Below, piece after piece: positions 44,934 through 54,004 of a stretch of 64,000 nucleotides of DNA; within the stretch, counting starts at the first letter, position 1, and each line of letters opens with the position of its first letter. Where the stretch lies: the NCBI GenBank assembly GCA_017792405.1, contig CP051231.1:2798062-2862061 (forward strand). Reading direction: 5' to 3'. The position numbers were made by a program, and so were the translations under genes. Under the pieces are notes generated by a model. It did not search any database. It was not told where the DNA came from and saw only the letters and a list, made by a program, of their open reading frames with translations. This stretch comes from Oceanicola sp. GTDB taxonomy: Bacteria; Pseudomonadota; Alphaproteobacteria; Rhodobacterales; Rhodobacteraceae.

Positions 44934-45313
44934 TCGACCAGCACCAAACCAGTGTAACCCGCCGCGCGCAGCGCCTCGGCCACCGAGATCACCCGTTGCA
45001 GATCGGCGCCGTCACGCCCGCGCAGGATGATCGTGTCACCCCTCTGCTCCACCAGCCCGACCAGCGCCTCAGCCAGCACCGCCTCGCCAGTCTCCACCCC
45101 ATTCAGCCGCAGCGCCTCCGGGGTAATGTCCACCAGCCGGGGCGGGCCGCTGTAGGCCGTGCCTCCGCCGCTGCCCGCCAAGGGCATCGGCAGCATCACA
45201 TCGGTGCCAAAACGCGACGCCAGCATGAAGAAGACCAGCAGCAGAAAGACCACGTCGATCAGCGGGGTCAGGCTGGGCCGTCTGGGCTTTCGGGGCGCGT
45301 CGAAAAGGGTCAC
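44930..45313 (-). CDS. exbD: ExbD/TolR-family biopolymer transport protein
   Basis: A 127-residue protein with the classic TPLIDVVFLLLVFFML anchor, whose Asp is the proton-linked residue. I place the start at the GTG at 45313 because GGAG lies 7 bases upstream and the upstream exbB stop is 4 bases away; longer versions would overlap exbB. Partner of ExbB in the motor that powers TonB. Confidence 0.88.
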   Translation of the reverse strand: MTLFDAPRKPRRPSLTPLIDVVFLLLVFFMLASRFGTDVMLPMPLAGSGGGTAYSGPPRLVDITPEALRLNGVETGEAVLAEALVGLVEQRGDTIILRGRDGADLQRVISVAEALRAAGYTGLVLVE

Positions 45314-45317
45314 GCCG

Positions 45318-46322
45318 TTACTCCGCTGCGCGCGCCAGTTGGGTTTGGGGCGGGGCATCGGCCACAAAGAGCCGGGCGGCGATGTCTTCCATGTCTTCGC
45401 GCACGCCGTCGCGGATGGACTCGAACCACGTGAGCGCGATGGAGGCCGGGATCGCCACCGCCATGCCCGCCGCCGTGGTCAGCAGCGCCTCCCAGATACC
45501 GCCCGCCAGCATCGCCGGGTCGGCCCGGTTGCCGGATTCCTGCAAGGTCTGGAAGGCGTCGATCATGCCGAGCACCGTGCCCAGAAGGCCGAGCAGCGGG
45601 GCGATGGTGGCGATCAGCTCCAGCGCCCGAAGCCCGCCCGAGAGGCGTGACAGCTCGCGCTTGGCCACGCGTGAAACTTCTTCGCGGGCGCTCTCCTCAT
45701 CCAGCTCGCGCCGCGCCAGCATCGCTGCGCGGGTCATCCGGCTACGCACCCCGCGACGCCGCGCAAGGCTGGAGAGCGCATCATCCCGCTGCCCGTCCGT
45801 CCACATCCGAACCGCCCGGAACGAATGCTTGCGAGACCACGCCCCGGCGGCGGAGAAGCGCCAGATCTTCCAGAGGATAAGCGCTAGCGTCAGCACCGAA
45901 AGCGCCGAAATCGCCCAGATCGCCGGCCCGCCTTGAATGAGAAAGTCGGTCAGACGCTCCAAAGCGCTCAACTGCGGCTCTGCGGATGCGGCAGGCTCGG
46001 CCGCGGCCGAAGTGACCTCCTCGGCAGGTGCCGCAGCATCGGTCTGCTCGGCAGCTTCGCCCGCTTCAGCATCATCCGTCCCTGCATCATCACCCGCCTC
46101 TGCATCGGAGCCACCAATAGCCGGCGGGGTTTCGCTCGCGGCACTCGGCGCCGTGTCGGCACCTCCGCTCACCGCTGGCGCCGAATCGGCAGCCTCTGGG
46201 GCTGCAGGCGCGGCGGGCGCATCTTGGGCAACATCCGGCGCCGCGTCCTGCGCCTGCAGCGCCCCGATCCCGGCTCCGGTTGAAAGAGCGGCCAAAGCCA
46301 CGGCTAGAAGGGTTCGGCGCAT
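45318..46322 (-). CDS. exbB: MotA/TolQ/ExbB-family proton channel protein with long N-terminal extension
   Basis: A ~334-residue protein. After a signal-like segment (RRTLLAVALAALSTGAGIGAL) comes ~100 residues rich in Ala, Glu, Asp and Pro, then the three-helix ExbB core (PAIWAISALSVLTLALILWK, and GGIWEALLTTAAGMAVAIPASIALT). The core should form the proton channel with ExbD. The acidic low-complexity extension would face the periplasm if the first segment is cleaved or anchored. Start taken at 46322; an ATG at 46343 with AAGGAA upstream is equally possible. Confidence 0.85.
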   Translation of the reverse strand: MRRTLLAVALAALSTGAGIGALQAQDAAPDVAQDAPAAPAAPEAADSAPAVSGGADTAPSAASETPPAIGGSDAEAGDDAGTDDAEAGEAAEQTDAAAPAEEVTSAAAEPAASAEPQLSALERLTDFLIQGGPAIWAISALSVLTLALILWKIWRFSAAGAWSRKHSFRAVRMWTDGQRDDALSSLARRRGVRSRMTRAAMLARRELDEESAREEVSRVAKRELSRLSGGLRALELIATIAPLLGLLGTVLGMIDAFQTLQESGNRADPAMLAGGIWEALLTTAAGMAVAIPASIALTWFESIRDGVREDMEDIAARLFVADAPPQTQLARAAE

Positions 46323-46531
46323 GGCCTGTCCGCCAAGGATCATCGGCTTATTCCTTATCGGGCGCGCGCCGCATCATGCGCGGCGGTTGCCCTGAGTTTC
46401 CGTGCAGGCGCATGGGGTTGAGCTGATAGCCACACCTTCGGCACCACGCTGCACCGCCCGGCAAAGCCCCCCAAAGCGTCATTCGGGCTAAATCCTGACT
46501 ATAAAAGTCGGAAATGTCCAGCCCCCGAAAC

Positions 46532-49500
46532 CTAGCCCATGGGCCGCCCGCCAGAGACCTTGCGGACCAGCACGTAGAAGGCCGGCACAACGAAAATTCC
46601 GATGAAGGTCGCCGCCGTCATCCCGCCCAGCACGCCGATGCCGATGGCGTTCTGCGCTTTGGCCCCGGCCCCGGTGGCAATCGCCAGAGGCAGAACGCCA
46701 AGCATGAAGGCCAGCGAGGTCATCAGGATCGGGCGCAACCGCATCTTCGCCGCCTCGATCGCCGCCTGCACCGCCGTGCGCCCTGCCACCTCCAGATCGC
46801 GGGCGAATTCGACGATCAGGATCGCGTTCTTCGCCGCCAGCCCGATGGTCGTCAGGATCCCGACCTTGAAATACACATCGTTCGTCTGGCCGAAGATCAG
46901 CGCAAAGGCGAGCGCGCCCGCCAGACCGACCGGCACGGCCAGCATCACCGCAAAGGGAATCGACCAGCTCTCATAGAGCGCCGCCAGCGAAAGGAACACG
47001 ACAAGGGCCGAGAGCGCGTAGAGCCACGGCGCCTGGCTGCCCGACTGCTGCTCCTGATAGCTGAGCCCGGTCCAGGCCACGCCATATCCGCCCTCCAGCC
47101 CCTCGGCCAGTTCGGCAATCGCATCCATTGCCTCGCCGGACGAGACCCCGCTGCCCGGCTGTCCCGAGATCGAGATCGCCGAGGTGCCGTCGATCCGCGC
47201 CAGCGAGGGCGTGGTCGAGACCCACTCGGTGGTGATGAAGCTGGCAAAGCTCACCATCTCGCCCGAGGCGTTGACGGCAAACCAGTCTTCCACGTTCTCC
47301 GGCTGCATCCGGTATTGCGCATCGGCCTGCACGATCACCGGGCGCAGCGAGCCGTCCTTGTCGAAGTCGTTCACCGAGCGCCCGCTGAAGATGGTCGAAA
47401 GGATGCTGTTCACCCCGCTCACCGACACGCCGAAGCTCTCTGCCTTCTGCTGGTCGATCACAAGCCGCAGCACGGCCTCGCTGTCAGTGCCCGAGGCCCG
47501 CACGTTGGACAGGCGCGCATCCTGCCCGGCCACGGCTTCCAGTTCTTCGGCAGCGGCCATCAGCGCCTCGGTGCCGCTCGCGCCATAGTCCACCAGATAC
47601 ATCGAAAAGCCCGAGGTGTTGCCCAGCCCCTGAATCGCCGGCGGTTGCACAAAGATCACCCGGCCCGCGCGGTTGTTGCCGAACTTGGCCGTCGCCCGCC
47701 CGATCACCGAGGCGGCAGAAAGGTCGTCCCCCTTCCGCTCCTCGAAGTCCTTCAGCTTCACGAAGAGCATCGCCACGTTCTGCCCCGAGCCGCCAAAGCC
47801 GAAGCCGAGCGAGGCAAAGGTGCTGTCCACTGCCTCGGCCTCTTCGGTCAGCAGGTAGGTCTCGATCTCATCCACCACCTGCGCCGTCTGCGCCGTGGTG
47901 GTCCCCTCGGAGAGGTTGACCATGACCATCATCACCCCCTGATCCTCCTGCGGCAGGAAAGACGATGGCAGCCGCGAGTAGGTGGCCCCCGCCGCCGCGA
48001 TGATACCTGCGAGGATCAGCACCGCCACAAGCGGCGCCTTCGCCAGCCGTTTCACCACGCCGGTATAGCCATTGGTCATCCGGTCGAAGCCTCGGTTGAA
48101 CCACTGCGCCGGCGCAAAGCTGGTGCCGTGGCCCCGCCGCAGCAGCGAGGCGGTGAGCGCCGGTGTCAGGATCAGCGCCACGAGGGCCGAGAGCACCATC
48201 GCCGAGATGATCGTCACCGAGAACTGCCGGTAGATCACCCCCGTCGAGCCGCCGAAAAAGGCCATCGGCAGGAACACGGCAGAGAGCACCAGCGCAATCC
48301 CGATGAGCGCGCCGGTGATCTGGCCCATGCTCTTCTCGGTCGCGGGCATCGGCTCCAGCCCGTCTTCATCCATCACCCGCTCCACGTTTTCGACCACCAC
48401 GATGGCGTCATCGACCAAAAGGCCGATGGCCAGCACCATGGCGAACATGGTCAGCGTGTTGATCGAAAAACCCAGCGCGGCCAGCACCGCAAAGGTGCCC
48501 GCCAGCACCACCGGCACCGCCAGAATGGGTATCACCGTGGCCCGCCAGTTCTGCAGGAACAGCAGGATCACGATGAACACCAGCCCAATCGCCTCGGCCA
48601 GCGTGTGGTAAACCTTCTCGATCGAAAGCTCGACAAAGGGCGAGGTGTCATAGGCGGTTTCAAAATGGACGCCCTCGGGCAGCGAGGCCTCCAGCTCCGC
48701 AAGGGTCTCCCGCACCGCCTCGGCAGTATCCACCGCGTTGGCGCCGGTGGCGAGGTTCACCCCGAAACCCGAGGCGTTCTCGCCGTTGAATCGCGCATCA
48801 CCGCCATAGCTCTCCTGCCCGATCTCGATGCGCGCCACGTCGCCCAGCCGCACCTGCCCGCCGCCTTCTTCCGACTTCAGCAGGATGTTCTCGAACTCCT
48901 CGACCGAGGTCAGCTGGCTCTGCGCCGTGATCGTGGCGGTAAACTGCTGCCCCTCAACCACCGGCACGGCCCCCAGCGAGCCGACCGAAACCGTGGTGTT
49001 CTGGTTCGAGATCGCAGTGGTCACGTCCGAAGGGGTCAACTGATATTCGGCCAAGCTGAGCGGGTCGAGCCAAACCCGCAGCGCGTAGCCCGAGCCGAAG
49101 ATGTTGATCGAGCCCACGCCCTCCGTCCGCTGCACCGGGCCGGAGACCCGGGTATCGAGCAGATCGCCCAGCTCGACGGTGGAGTAGGAGCCGTTTTCCG
49201 AAACGATCGCGCCCACCATGAGGATCGACGAGGTCGACCGCGTCACGCTCACGCCAGAGCTTTGCACCGTATCCGGCAGCTGCCCCTCGACCTGGCTAAC
49301 CTTGGATTGCACGTTGTTCTGCGCATCCACCGGGTCCACGCTCTCGTCGAAGACAAGGCTGATCGAGGAGGAACCCTCGCGCGAGGTGCTCTCCATATAG
49401 AGCACCCCGTCGAGCCCGGTCATGGCGTCTTCGATGACGGAGGTGACCGAGTTTTCAACCGCCGAAGCCGTGGCGCCGGAGTAGCTGGCCGAGACCCGCA

Positions 49501-49627
49501 CGGTGGTGGGGGCGATGTCGGGATACTGCGACACCGGCAGCTGCGTAAAGGCAAAGAGGCCCGCCAGCATGGTGACGAGGGCGAGCACCCAGGCAAAGAC
49601 CGGGCGGTGAATGAAGAATTGCGCCAT
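46532..49627 (-). CDS. RND-family multidrug efflux pump, inner-membrane subunit (AcrB/MexB-like)
   Basis: A 1031-residue HAE1-type transporter with 12 predicted helices and two large periplasmic loops. TM4 contains the proton-relay Asp pair in LLVDDAIVVVENVERVM. The opening MAQFFIHRPVFAWVLAL is typical. It works as a trimer with the adaptor encoded 3 bases upstream, expelling drugs, bile-like compounds or lipophilic agents. No outer-membrane channel gene is adjacent, so it must share a TolC-type protein. Confidence 0.96.
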   Translation of the reverse strand: MAQFFIHRPVFAWVLALVTMLAGLFAFTQLPVSQYPDIAPTTVRVSASYSGATASAVENSVTSVIEDAMTGLDGVLYMESTSREGSSSISLVFDESVDPVDAQNNVQSKVSQVEGQLPDTVQSSGVSVTRSTSSILMVGAIVSENGSYSTVELGDLLDTRVSGPVQRTEGVGSINIFGSGYALRVWLDPLSLAEYQLTPSDVTTAISNQNTTVSVGSLGAVPVVEGQQFTATITAQSQLTSVEEFENILLKSEEGGGQVRLGDVARIEIGQESYGGDARFNGENASGFGVNLATGANAVDTAEAVRETLAELEASLPEGVHFETAYDTSPFVELSIEKVYHTLAEAIGLVFIVILLFLQNWRATVIPILAVPVVLAGTFAVLAALGFSINTLTMFAMVLAIGLLVDDAIVVVENVERVMDEDGLEPMPATEKSMGQITGALIGIALVLSAVFLPMAFFGGSTGVIYRQFSVTIISAMVLSALVALILTPALTASLLRRGHGTSFAPAQWFNRGFDRMTNGYTGVVKRLAKAPLVAVLILAGIIAAAGATYSRLPSSFLPQEDQGVMMVMVNLSEGTTTAQTAQVVDEIETYLLTEEAEAVDSTFASLGFGFGGSGQNVAMLFVKLKDFEERKGDDLSAASVIGRATAKFGNNRAGRVIFVQPPAIQGLGNTSGFSMYLVDYGASGTEALMAAAEELEAVAGQDARLSNVRASGTDSEAVLRLVIDQQKAESFGVSVSGVNSILSTIFSGRSVNDFDKDGSLRPVIVQADAQYRMQPENVEDWFAVNASGEMVSFASFITTEWVSTTPSLARIDGTSAISISGQPGSGVSSGEAMDAIAELAEGLEGGYGVAWTGLSYQEQQSGSQAPWLYALSALVVFLSLAALYESWSIPFAVMLAVPVGLAGALAFALIFGQTNDVYFKVGILTTIGLAAKNAILIVEFARDLEVAGRTAVQAAIEAAKMRLRPILMTSLAFMLGVLPLAIATGAGAKAQNAIGIGVLGGMTAATFIGIFVVPAFYVLVRKVSGGRPMG

Positions 49628-49630
49628 GGA

Positions 49631-50890
49631 TCAGTTGCCTTCGGCCTGTGCCTCGGAGGCGGCCTCTTCGGCCTGCTCTGCAGGGGATTCCTGGGTCGCC
49701 CCCGCAGGCGCCGCATCTTCCACCACGCCCGTCGCGCTGATGGTCACCGGCACGGGGCTGATCTCGACCCCGTCCGAAAGGTTCGAGAGCCCGTCGAGGA
49801 TCACCTGATCGCCCGCCTCCACGCCCGAGGTCACCACCCACGCGTTCTCGTAGGTGCCGGAGGTTTCCAGATCCACCTGGCTGGCCTTGCCGTCCACCGC
49901 CAGAAACACCGTGAGCGTGCCATCGGCCTGCCGGGTGGTCGCCCGTTGCGGCACCAGCACCGCCCGTTGCGTGCCAACAACGATCTCAACCCGCAGGAAC
50001 TGTCCCGGCAGGATCATCCGCTCGGCATTGTCGAACTCGAAGCGCACGTCGATCGAGCCGGTGGTGGTCGACACGCTCGTGCCCGGCGTCACCAGCCGCC
50101 CGATGCCCTCGTAGGTGGTGCCGCTCTCCAGCGTAAGTGTGGCCTCCAGCCGGTCGCCGGGCTGCATCGCACCGCTGTCGATCCGCTCGCGGATGCGGGT
50201 CATCCGGGCGGCGCTTTCAACCACGTCCACGTAAACAGGGTCGAGCTGGGTCACTGTGGTGAGCGCATCGGTCTGGTTGGCCGTAACGATAGCGCCGACC
50301 GAAACCGCCGCCACATCCACCACGCCCGCAATCGGGCTCTTCAGGACCGCGCGGTCAAGGTCGAGCTGGGCGGTCTGCACCGCCGCCTCGGCACTCTTGA
50401 GCGCCGCTTCGGCGGAGGCCACATTGGCCCGCGCCGTCTGCACCTCCGACACCGTGGCCCCCACACCCTCGAGCCGCTCGTAGCGCTCCACCGTGGCCCG
50501 CGCCGTGCTCAGCGCCGCCTCGGCGCTGGCCTGCTCTGCCTCGGCTGCGGCAAAGGCCGCCTCGTAGCTGTCGGGCTCAAGGCTGAACAGCGGCGTGCCC
50601 GCCTCCACCCGGCGGCCCGGCTCATAGAGGATCTCTTCCACCATGCCGCCCACGCGCGGGCGGATCTCGGTCTGTGCGCTGGCCACCGCCCGGCCCGGCA
50701 GGGTCACCGAAAAGGGTACATTGGCCTCCTCCAACTCCATCACCCCCACTTCCGTCGGCCCGCGCCCGCCTGCGCCGGGCGGCATGCCCTGTGCATTGGC
50801 AACGGCGACGGCGAGCGCGAGGATGAGCGCCGCCAAGGCGGCGGCCAGAAGGGTGGAGGGGCGGGGCGGCGCCGCTTTCGGATCGGACAT
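49631..50890 (-). CDS. RND efflux periplasmic adaptor (membrane fusion protein)
   Basis: A 419-residue AcrA/MexA-like adaptor. The N-terminus has one hydrophobic helix (LLAAALAALILALAVAVANA), then lipoyl halves, a short helical hairpin rich in Ala, Glu and Val (~residues 100-180), a beta-barrel with YVDVVESAARMTRIRER, and an acidic C-terminal tail. ATG at 50890 follows AGGTGATT. First gene of the pump operon; a dedicated repressor gene is not seen next to it. Confidence 0.93.
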   Translation of the reverse strand: MSDPKAAPPRPSTLLAAALAALILALAVAVANAQGMPPGAGGRGPTEVGVMELEEANVPFSVTLPGRAVASAQTEIRPRVGGMVEEILYEPGRRVEAGTPLFSLEPDSYEAAFAAAEAEQASAEAALSTARATVERYERLEGVGATVSEVQTARANVASAEAALKSAEAAVQTAQLDLDRAVLKSPIAGVVDVAAVSVGAIVTANQTDALTTVTQLDPVYVDVVESAARMTRIRERIDSGAMQPGDRLEATLTLESGTTYEGIGRLVTPGTSVSTTTGSIDVRFEFDNAERMILPGQFLRVEIVVGTQRAVLVPQRATTRQADGTLTVFLAVDGKASQVDLETSGTYENAWVVTSGVEAGDQVILDGLSNLSDGVEISPVPVTISATGVVEDAAPAGATQESPAEQAEEAASEAQAEGN

Positions 50891-50971
50891 GTAATCACCT
50901 GAGGGGAGGAGTATTCGAGTATATTGGATATTAAACGCTGCACCGCGGCAACTCCGTCGCAGAAATTTCAT

Positions 50972-50981
50972 ATGTGCACAT
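50972..50981. promoter_or_regulatory. Palindrome ATGTGCACAT between adaptor and dioxygenase genes
   Basis: A perfect 10-base palindrome lies 82 bases before the adaptor start and 106 bases before the dioxygenase start, in the only AT-rich intergenic segment of this area. It could be a repressor half-site, but no regulator gene is adjacent. Confidence 0.3.
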
Positions 50982-51086
50982 TTGCCGATATTGCTGTGTT
51001 GAAACGCCTCTTTTGCGCCTGACCGAACCTATTATCCTAATGAGCCACAAGGCCTATACTGGGCCTGCACCCATTGGAGCCGCCCC

Positions 51087-51911
51087 ATGAGCTTTGTCAC
51101 CGACCTGCGCCGCCTGCGCGACAGCCTCGCCCGGTCCGACCGGATGCCCGTGGTCTTCCTCGGCCACGGCAGCCCGATGAACGCACTGGAAGACACCGAC
51201 TACAGCCGCGCATGGAGCGAGCTGGGCCGCACCCTGCCCCGCCCAAAGGCGATCCTCGTGGTCTCGGCCCATTGGATGAGCAAGGGCACCACGCTGGTGG
51301 CGACCGAGGCCAAGCCCGAGACGATCCACGATTTTTACGGCTTCCCCGAACCGCTCTACGAAATGCAGTACCCCGCCCCCGGTGCGCCCGAACTAGCGCG
51401 GGAGGTTACCAGCCTGCTGGCCAGCCACCACGGCGAAAGCGATGAGAGCTGGGGCCTCGACCACGGCTCATGGGCGGTGCTGAAATTCCTCTACCCCGGC
51501 GCCGACGTGCCGGTGTTTCAGGTCTCGATCGACATGACGGCCCCGCTCACCGACCAACTCGAAATCGGCGCCCTGCTTGCCGAGTTGCGCGACCGGGGCG
51601 TGCTGATCCTCGGCTCGGGCAATGTCGTCCACAATCTGAGGGCCATGCGCCCCGGCGGCGCTCCGCTCGACTTTGCCGAAGAGTTCGACACCCTCTTCGC
51701 AGACCGGCTGGAGGCCCGCGACATGGCCACGCTGGCCGACCGCGAGAAACTCGGCAGCCTGCTCAAGATGGCCCATCCGAGCCACGACCATTACCTGCCC
51801 GCGCTCACAATCGCCGGGGCAGCAGGCGCTGGCGACGAGCTGACATGGATGACAGACGCCATCGACCTCGGCTCCGTCTCCATGCGGTCCTTTATCTTCC
51901 ACGCCGCCTGA
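51087..51911 (+). CDS. ygiD: Extradiol dioxygenase, class III (YgiD/4,5-DOPA dioxygenase family)
   Basis: A 274-residue member of the LigB-type superfamily. Candidate metal-binding histidines are in LGHGSPMNA, VSAHWMSKG and VVHNLRAM, with the conserved WGLDHGSWAVL loop. The E. coli homologue YgiD opens DOPA-like catechols in vitro; the natural substrate is unknown. It is divergent from the efflux adaptor gene and convergent with the RbsB-type gene. Confidence 0.92.
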   Translation: MSFVTDLRRLRDSLARSDRMPVVFLGHGSPMNALEDTDYSRAWSELGRTLPRPKAILVVSAHWMSKGTTLVATEAKPETIHDFYGFPEPLYEMQYPAPGAPELAREVTSLLASHHGESDESWGLDHGSWAVLKFLYPGADVPVFQVSIDMTAPLTDQLEIGALLAELRDRGVLILGSGNVVHNLRAMRPGGAPLDFAEEFDTLFADRLEARDMATLADREKLGSLLKMAHPSHDHYLPALTIAGAAGAGDELTWMTDAIDLGSVSMRSFIFHAA

Positions 51912-51925
51912 GCCACCCGGGCAGC

Positions 51926-51959
51926 AAAAAGCCCTCCCCCGCACCCGGCGGGAGAGGGC
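51926..51959 (-). terminator. Rho-independent terminator after the RbsB-type gene
   Basis: GCCCTC...GAGGGC arms extend through CCCGC/GCGGG with one mismatch to give a long GC stem. On the minus strand it is followed directly by TTTTT, the classic intrinsic terminator pattern, 22 bases after the stop codon of the substrate-binding protein gene. Confidence 0.9.
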
Positions 51960-51980
51960 CGTTGATGCCGTGAGCGGCGA

Positions 51981-52904
51981 TCAGTCGTAGAGCACAGCGG
52001 CGACCTGCGGGTCGTCCATGTTGTCCTTGTCGTACCAGTAGAAGCCGGTGTCGATCACCTCGGGCAGCTCCTCGCCCTTCATCGCCTTGGCCAGAGAGTC
52101 GACGACGCATTCGCCAATGCCCACCGGGTTCTGGGTGATCGATCCGCGCAGCGTGCCGTCAAGGATCGCGTCCTTCTGGCTCTTGCCGGAGTCAAAGCCC
52201 ACGCCGACGATGTCGGAGCCGCTCTCCTTGATCGCCACCGCAAGGCCGATGGCCGCACCCTCGTTGGAGGCAAAGATGCCCTTCAGATCGGGATTGGCCT
52301 GCAGCATCGCCTTGGCCGTCTCGGTCGCCTTCAGCGCGTCGTTGGCATACTGCACGTCGACGATCTCGATGTTCGGATAGGCCGCTTCGATCTGGTTCAG
52401 GAAGCCGTCACGCCGCCCGATGCCGGTGGCCGAGGTCTGGTCGTGGATGATCGCGGCCACCTTGCCCTCACCGCCAATCGCCTCTGCCAGCCCGTCCGCG
52501 CCAGCGGCGGCGGCCGCGAGGTTGTCGGTGGTGCAGGTGGTCAGCGGCAGGTCGGATTCCACGCCCGAGTCGAAGGCCACGATCGGAATGCCCGCATCGG
52601 CCGCCTTGCGCAGCGCCGGCACCTGGGCCTGGCTGTCGAGCGCGGCAAAGCCAAGGCCCTGCGGCTTCTTGGCGATGGCAGCGTTGAGGATATCGGTCTG
52701 CTTGTCGATCTCGGCCTCGGTGTTCGGCCCCTCGAAGGTGATGCTCACGCCATTGCGCTCGGCGGCGGCATCCGCGCCAGCCTTCACCGCCTGCCAGAAC
52801 TGGTGGCTGAAGCCCTTCGCGATGATCGGAAAATAGGTGTCCTGCGCGGCAGCGGGGCCGGCCAGAACGGTGGCCGCGCTGAGGGCCGCAATCAGTTTCT
52901 TCAT
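51981..52904 (-). CDS. Sugar ABC transporter substrate-binding protein (RbsB-like)
   Basis: A 307-residue periplasmic binding protein with a signal peptide (MKKLIAALSAATVLAGPAAA) and the CUT2 fold: FWQAVKAGADAAAERNGVSI, AALDSQAQVPALRKAADAGIPIVAFDSG and GIFASNEGAAIGLAVAI. It is the last gene of an operon (ATPase, permease, binding protein) ending in a strong terminator. Genes for L-fucose-type oxidation lie on the other side of the ATPase gene, so the ligand may be L-fucose or a related deoxysugar (inference). Confidence 0.93.
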   Translation of the reverse strand: MKKLIAALSAATVLAGPAAAQDTYFPIIAKGFSHQFWQAVKAGADAAAERNGVSITFEGPNTEAEIDKQTDILNAAIAKKPQGLGFAALDSQAQVPALRKAADAGIPIVAFDSGVESDLPLTTCTTDNLAAAAAGADGLAEAIGGEGKVAAIIHDQTSATGIGRRDGFLNQIEAAYPNIEIVDVQYANDALKATETAKAMLQANPDLKGIFASNEGAAIGLAVAIKESGSDIVGVGFDSGKSQKDAILDGTLRGSITQNPVGIGECVVDSLAKAMKGEELPEVIDTGFYWYDKDNMDDPQVAAVLYD

Positions 52905-52969
52905 GGTGGTTTCCTCCCAGATAACCGTTTCAACATTCGGGCGCCCGGACGCCCCGTTTCCTCCCGGGA

Positions 52970-53977
52970 TCAGCCCTTCTTGCGGAGCATGATATCTACG
53001 TAGACGGCGGCGATGATGATGACGCCGGTGATGACGATCTTCCATTCCTCCTGCACCCCCATGACCCGCAGGCCATTGGTCAGGACAGACATGATGAAGG
53101 CGCCGATGATGGTGCCCAGCACAGTGCCGCGCCCGCCCGAAAGCGAGGTGCCCCCGATTACCGCGGCAGCAATGGCATCAAGCTCGTATCCAAGCCCGAG
53201 GGCGGGCTGCGCCGAATTGAGCCGCGACGAAATCAGCAGCCCCGCGACCCCGCAGATCATGCCGCTGACGCCATAGGTGACGATCTTCCACAGATCGACG
53301 TTCACGCCCGAGAGCCGCGCCGCCTCTTCATTGGAGCCGAGCGAAAAGATGTAGCGGCCAAGGATGGTGCGGGTCAGCACGATGGACGAGATGATGGCGA
53401 CGCCGAACATGATCAGCACACCGTTCGGAATTTCCAGCCCCGGGATCAGCAGCGAAATCGAGCTTTCGGAGGCGATGTAATAATAGCTCGGCGTATCGTT
53501 GAAGTAGATCGGCTTGGCCCCCGAGAACACCAGCGCCAGCCCCCGCGCGATCTGCATCATGCCCAGCGTGGCGATGAACGGCGGGATCTTCAGCTTGGCG
53601 ATCGAGAAGCCCGAGATCGAGCCCATGAACCCGCCGAACAGCACCGCGCCTGCAATGCCCAGCGGCAGCGGCAGGCCGAGGTTGGTGAGGATCAGGCCCG
53701 CAACAACCGCCGTGAGGGTCATCATCGTGCCCACCGACAGGTCGATGCCCCCGGTGATGATCACGAAGGTCACCGCCACGCCGAGCACACCGTTCACCGC
53801 CGTGGCCTGCATGATGTTCACCATGTTCGACCACTGCGCGAAGTTCGGCGCAAAGATCGAGAAGAACCCGAGCAGAAGGACGAGCACCACGAAGGCCACC
53901 GCCTTTTGCAGGGTGCCAACGGTCATCAGCCCCTTGCGGGCCTGCTCTGAGGGTGTGGCTGTTGCGGCCTCTGTCAT
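52970..53977 (-). CDS. Sugar ABC transporter permease (RbsC-like)
   Basis: A 335-residue membrane protein with ~9 helices, including VVLVLLLGFFSIFAPNF near the N-terminus and the CUT2 motifs ITGGIDLSVGTMMTLTAV and AVIGGTSLSGGRGTVLG. A single permease gene implies a homodimeric channel, unlike the rhamnose system with two. 65 bases separate it from the binding-protein gene. Confidence 0.95.
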   Translation of the reverse strand: MTEAATATPSEQARKGLMTVGTLQKAVAFVVLVLLLGFFSIFAPNFAQWSNMVNIMQATAVNGVLGVAVTFVIITGGIDLSVGTMMTLTAVVAGLILTNLGLPLPLGIAGAVLFGGFMGSISGFSIAKLKIPPFIATLGMMQIARGLALVFSGAKPIYFNDTPSYYYIASESSISLLIPGLEIPNGVLIMFGVAIISSIVLTRTILGRYIFSLGSNEEAARLSGVNVDLWKIVTYGVSGMICGVAGLLISSRLNSAQPALGLGYELDAIAAAVIGGTSLSGGRGTVLGTIIGAFIMSVLTNGLRVMGVQEEWKIVITGVIIIAAVYVDIMLRKKG

Positions 53978-54004
53978 TCTGCGTCGTCCCCTATCGCGCC
54001 CCTG

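Noticed and set aside
46514..50902. A 1462-codon open frame on the plus strand opposite the RND pump genes
   Set aside because: It is antisense to two well-supported genes, is dominated by His, Arg and Gly, and has no domain. Long antisense frames are expected in high-GC DNA with strong third-base bias.
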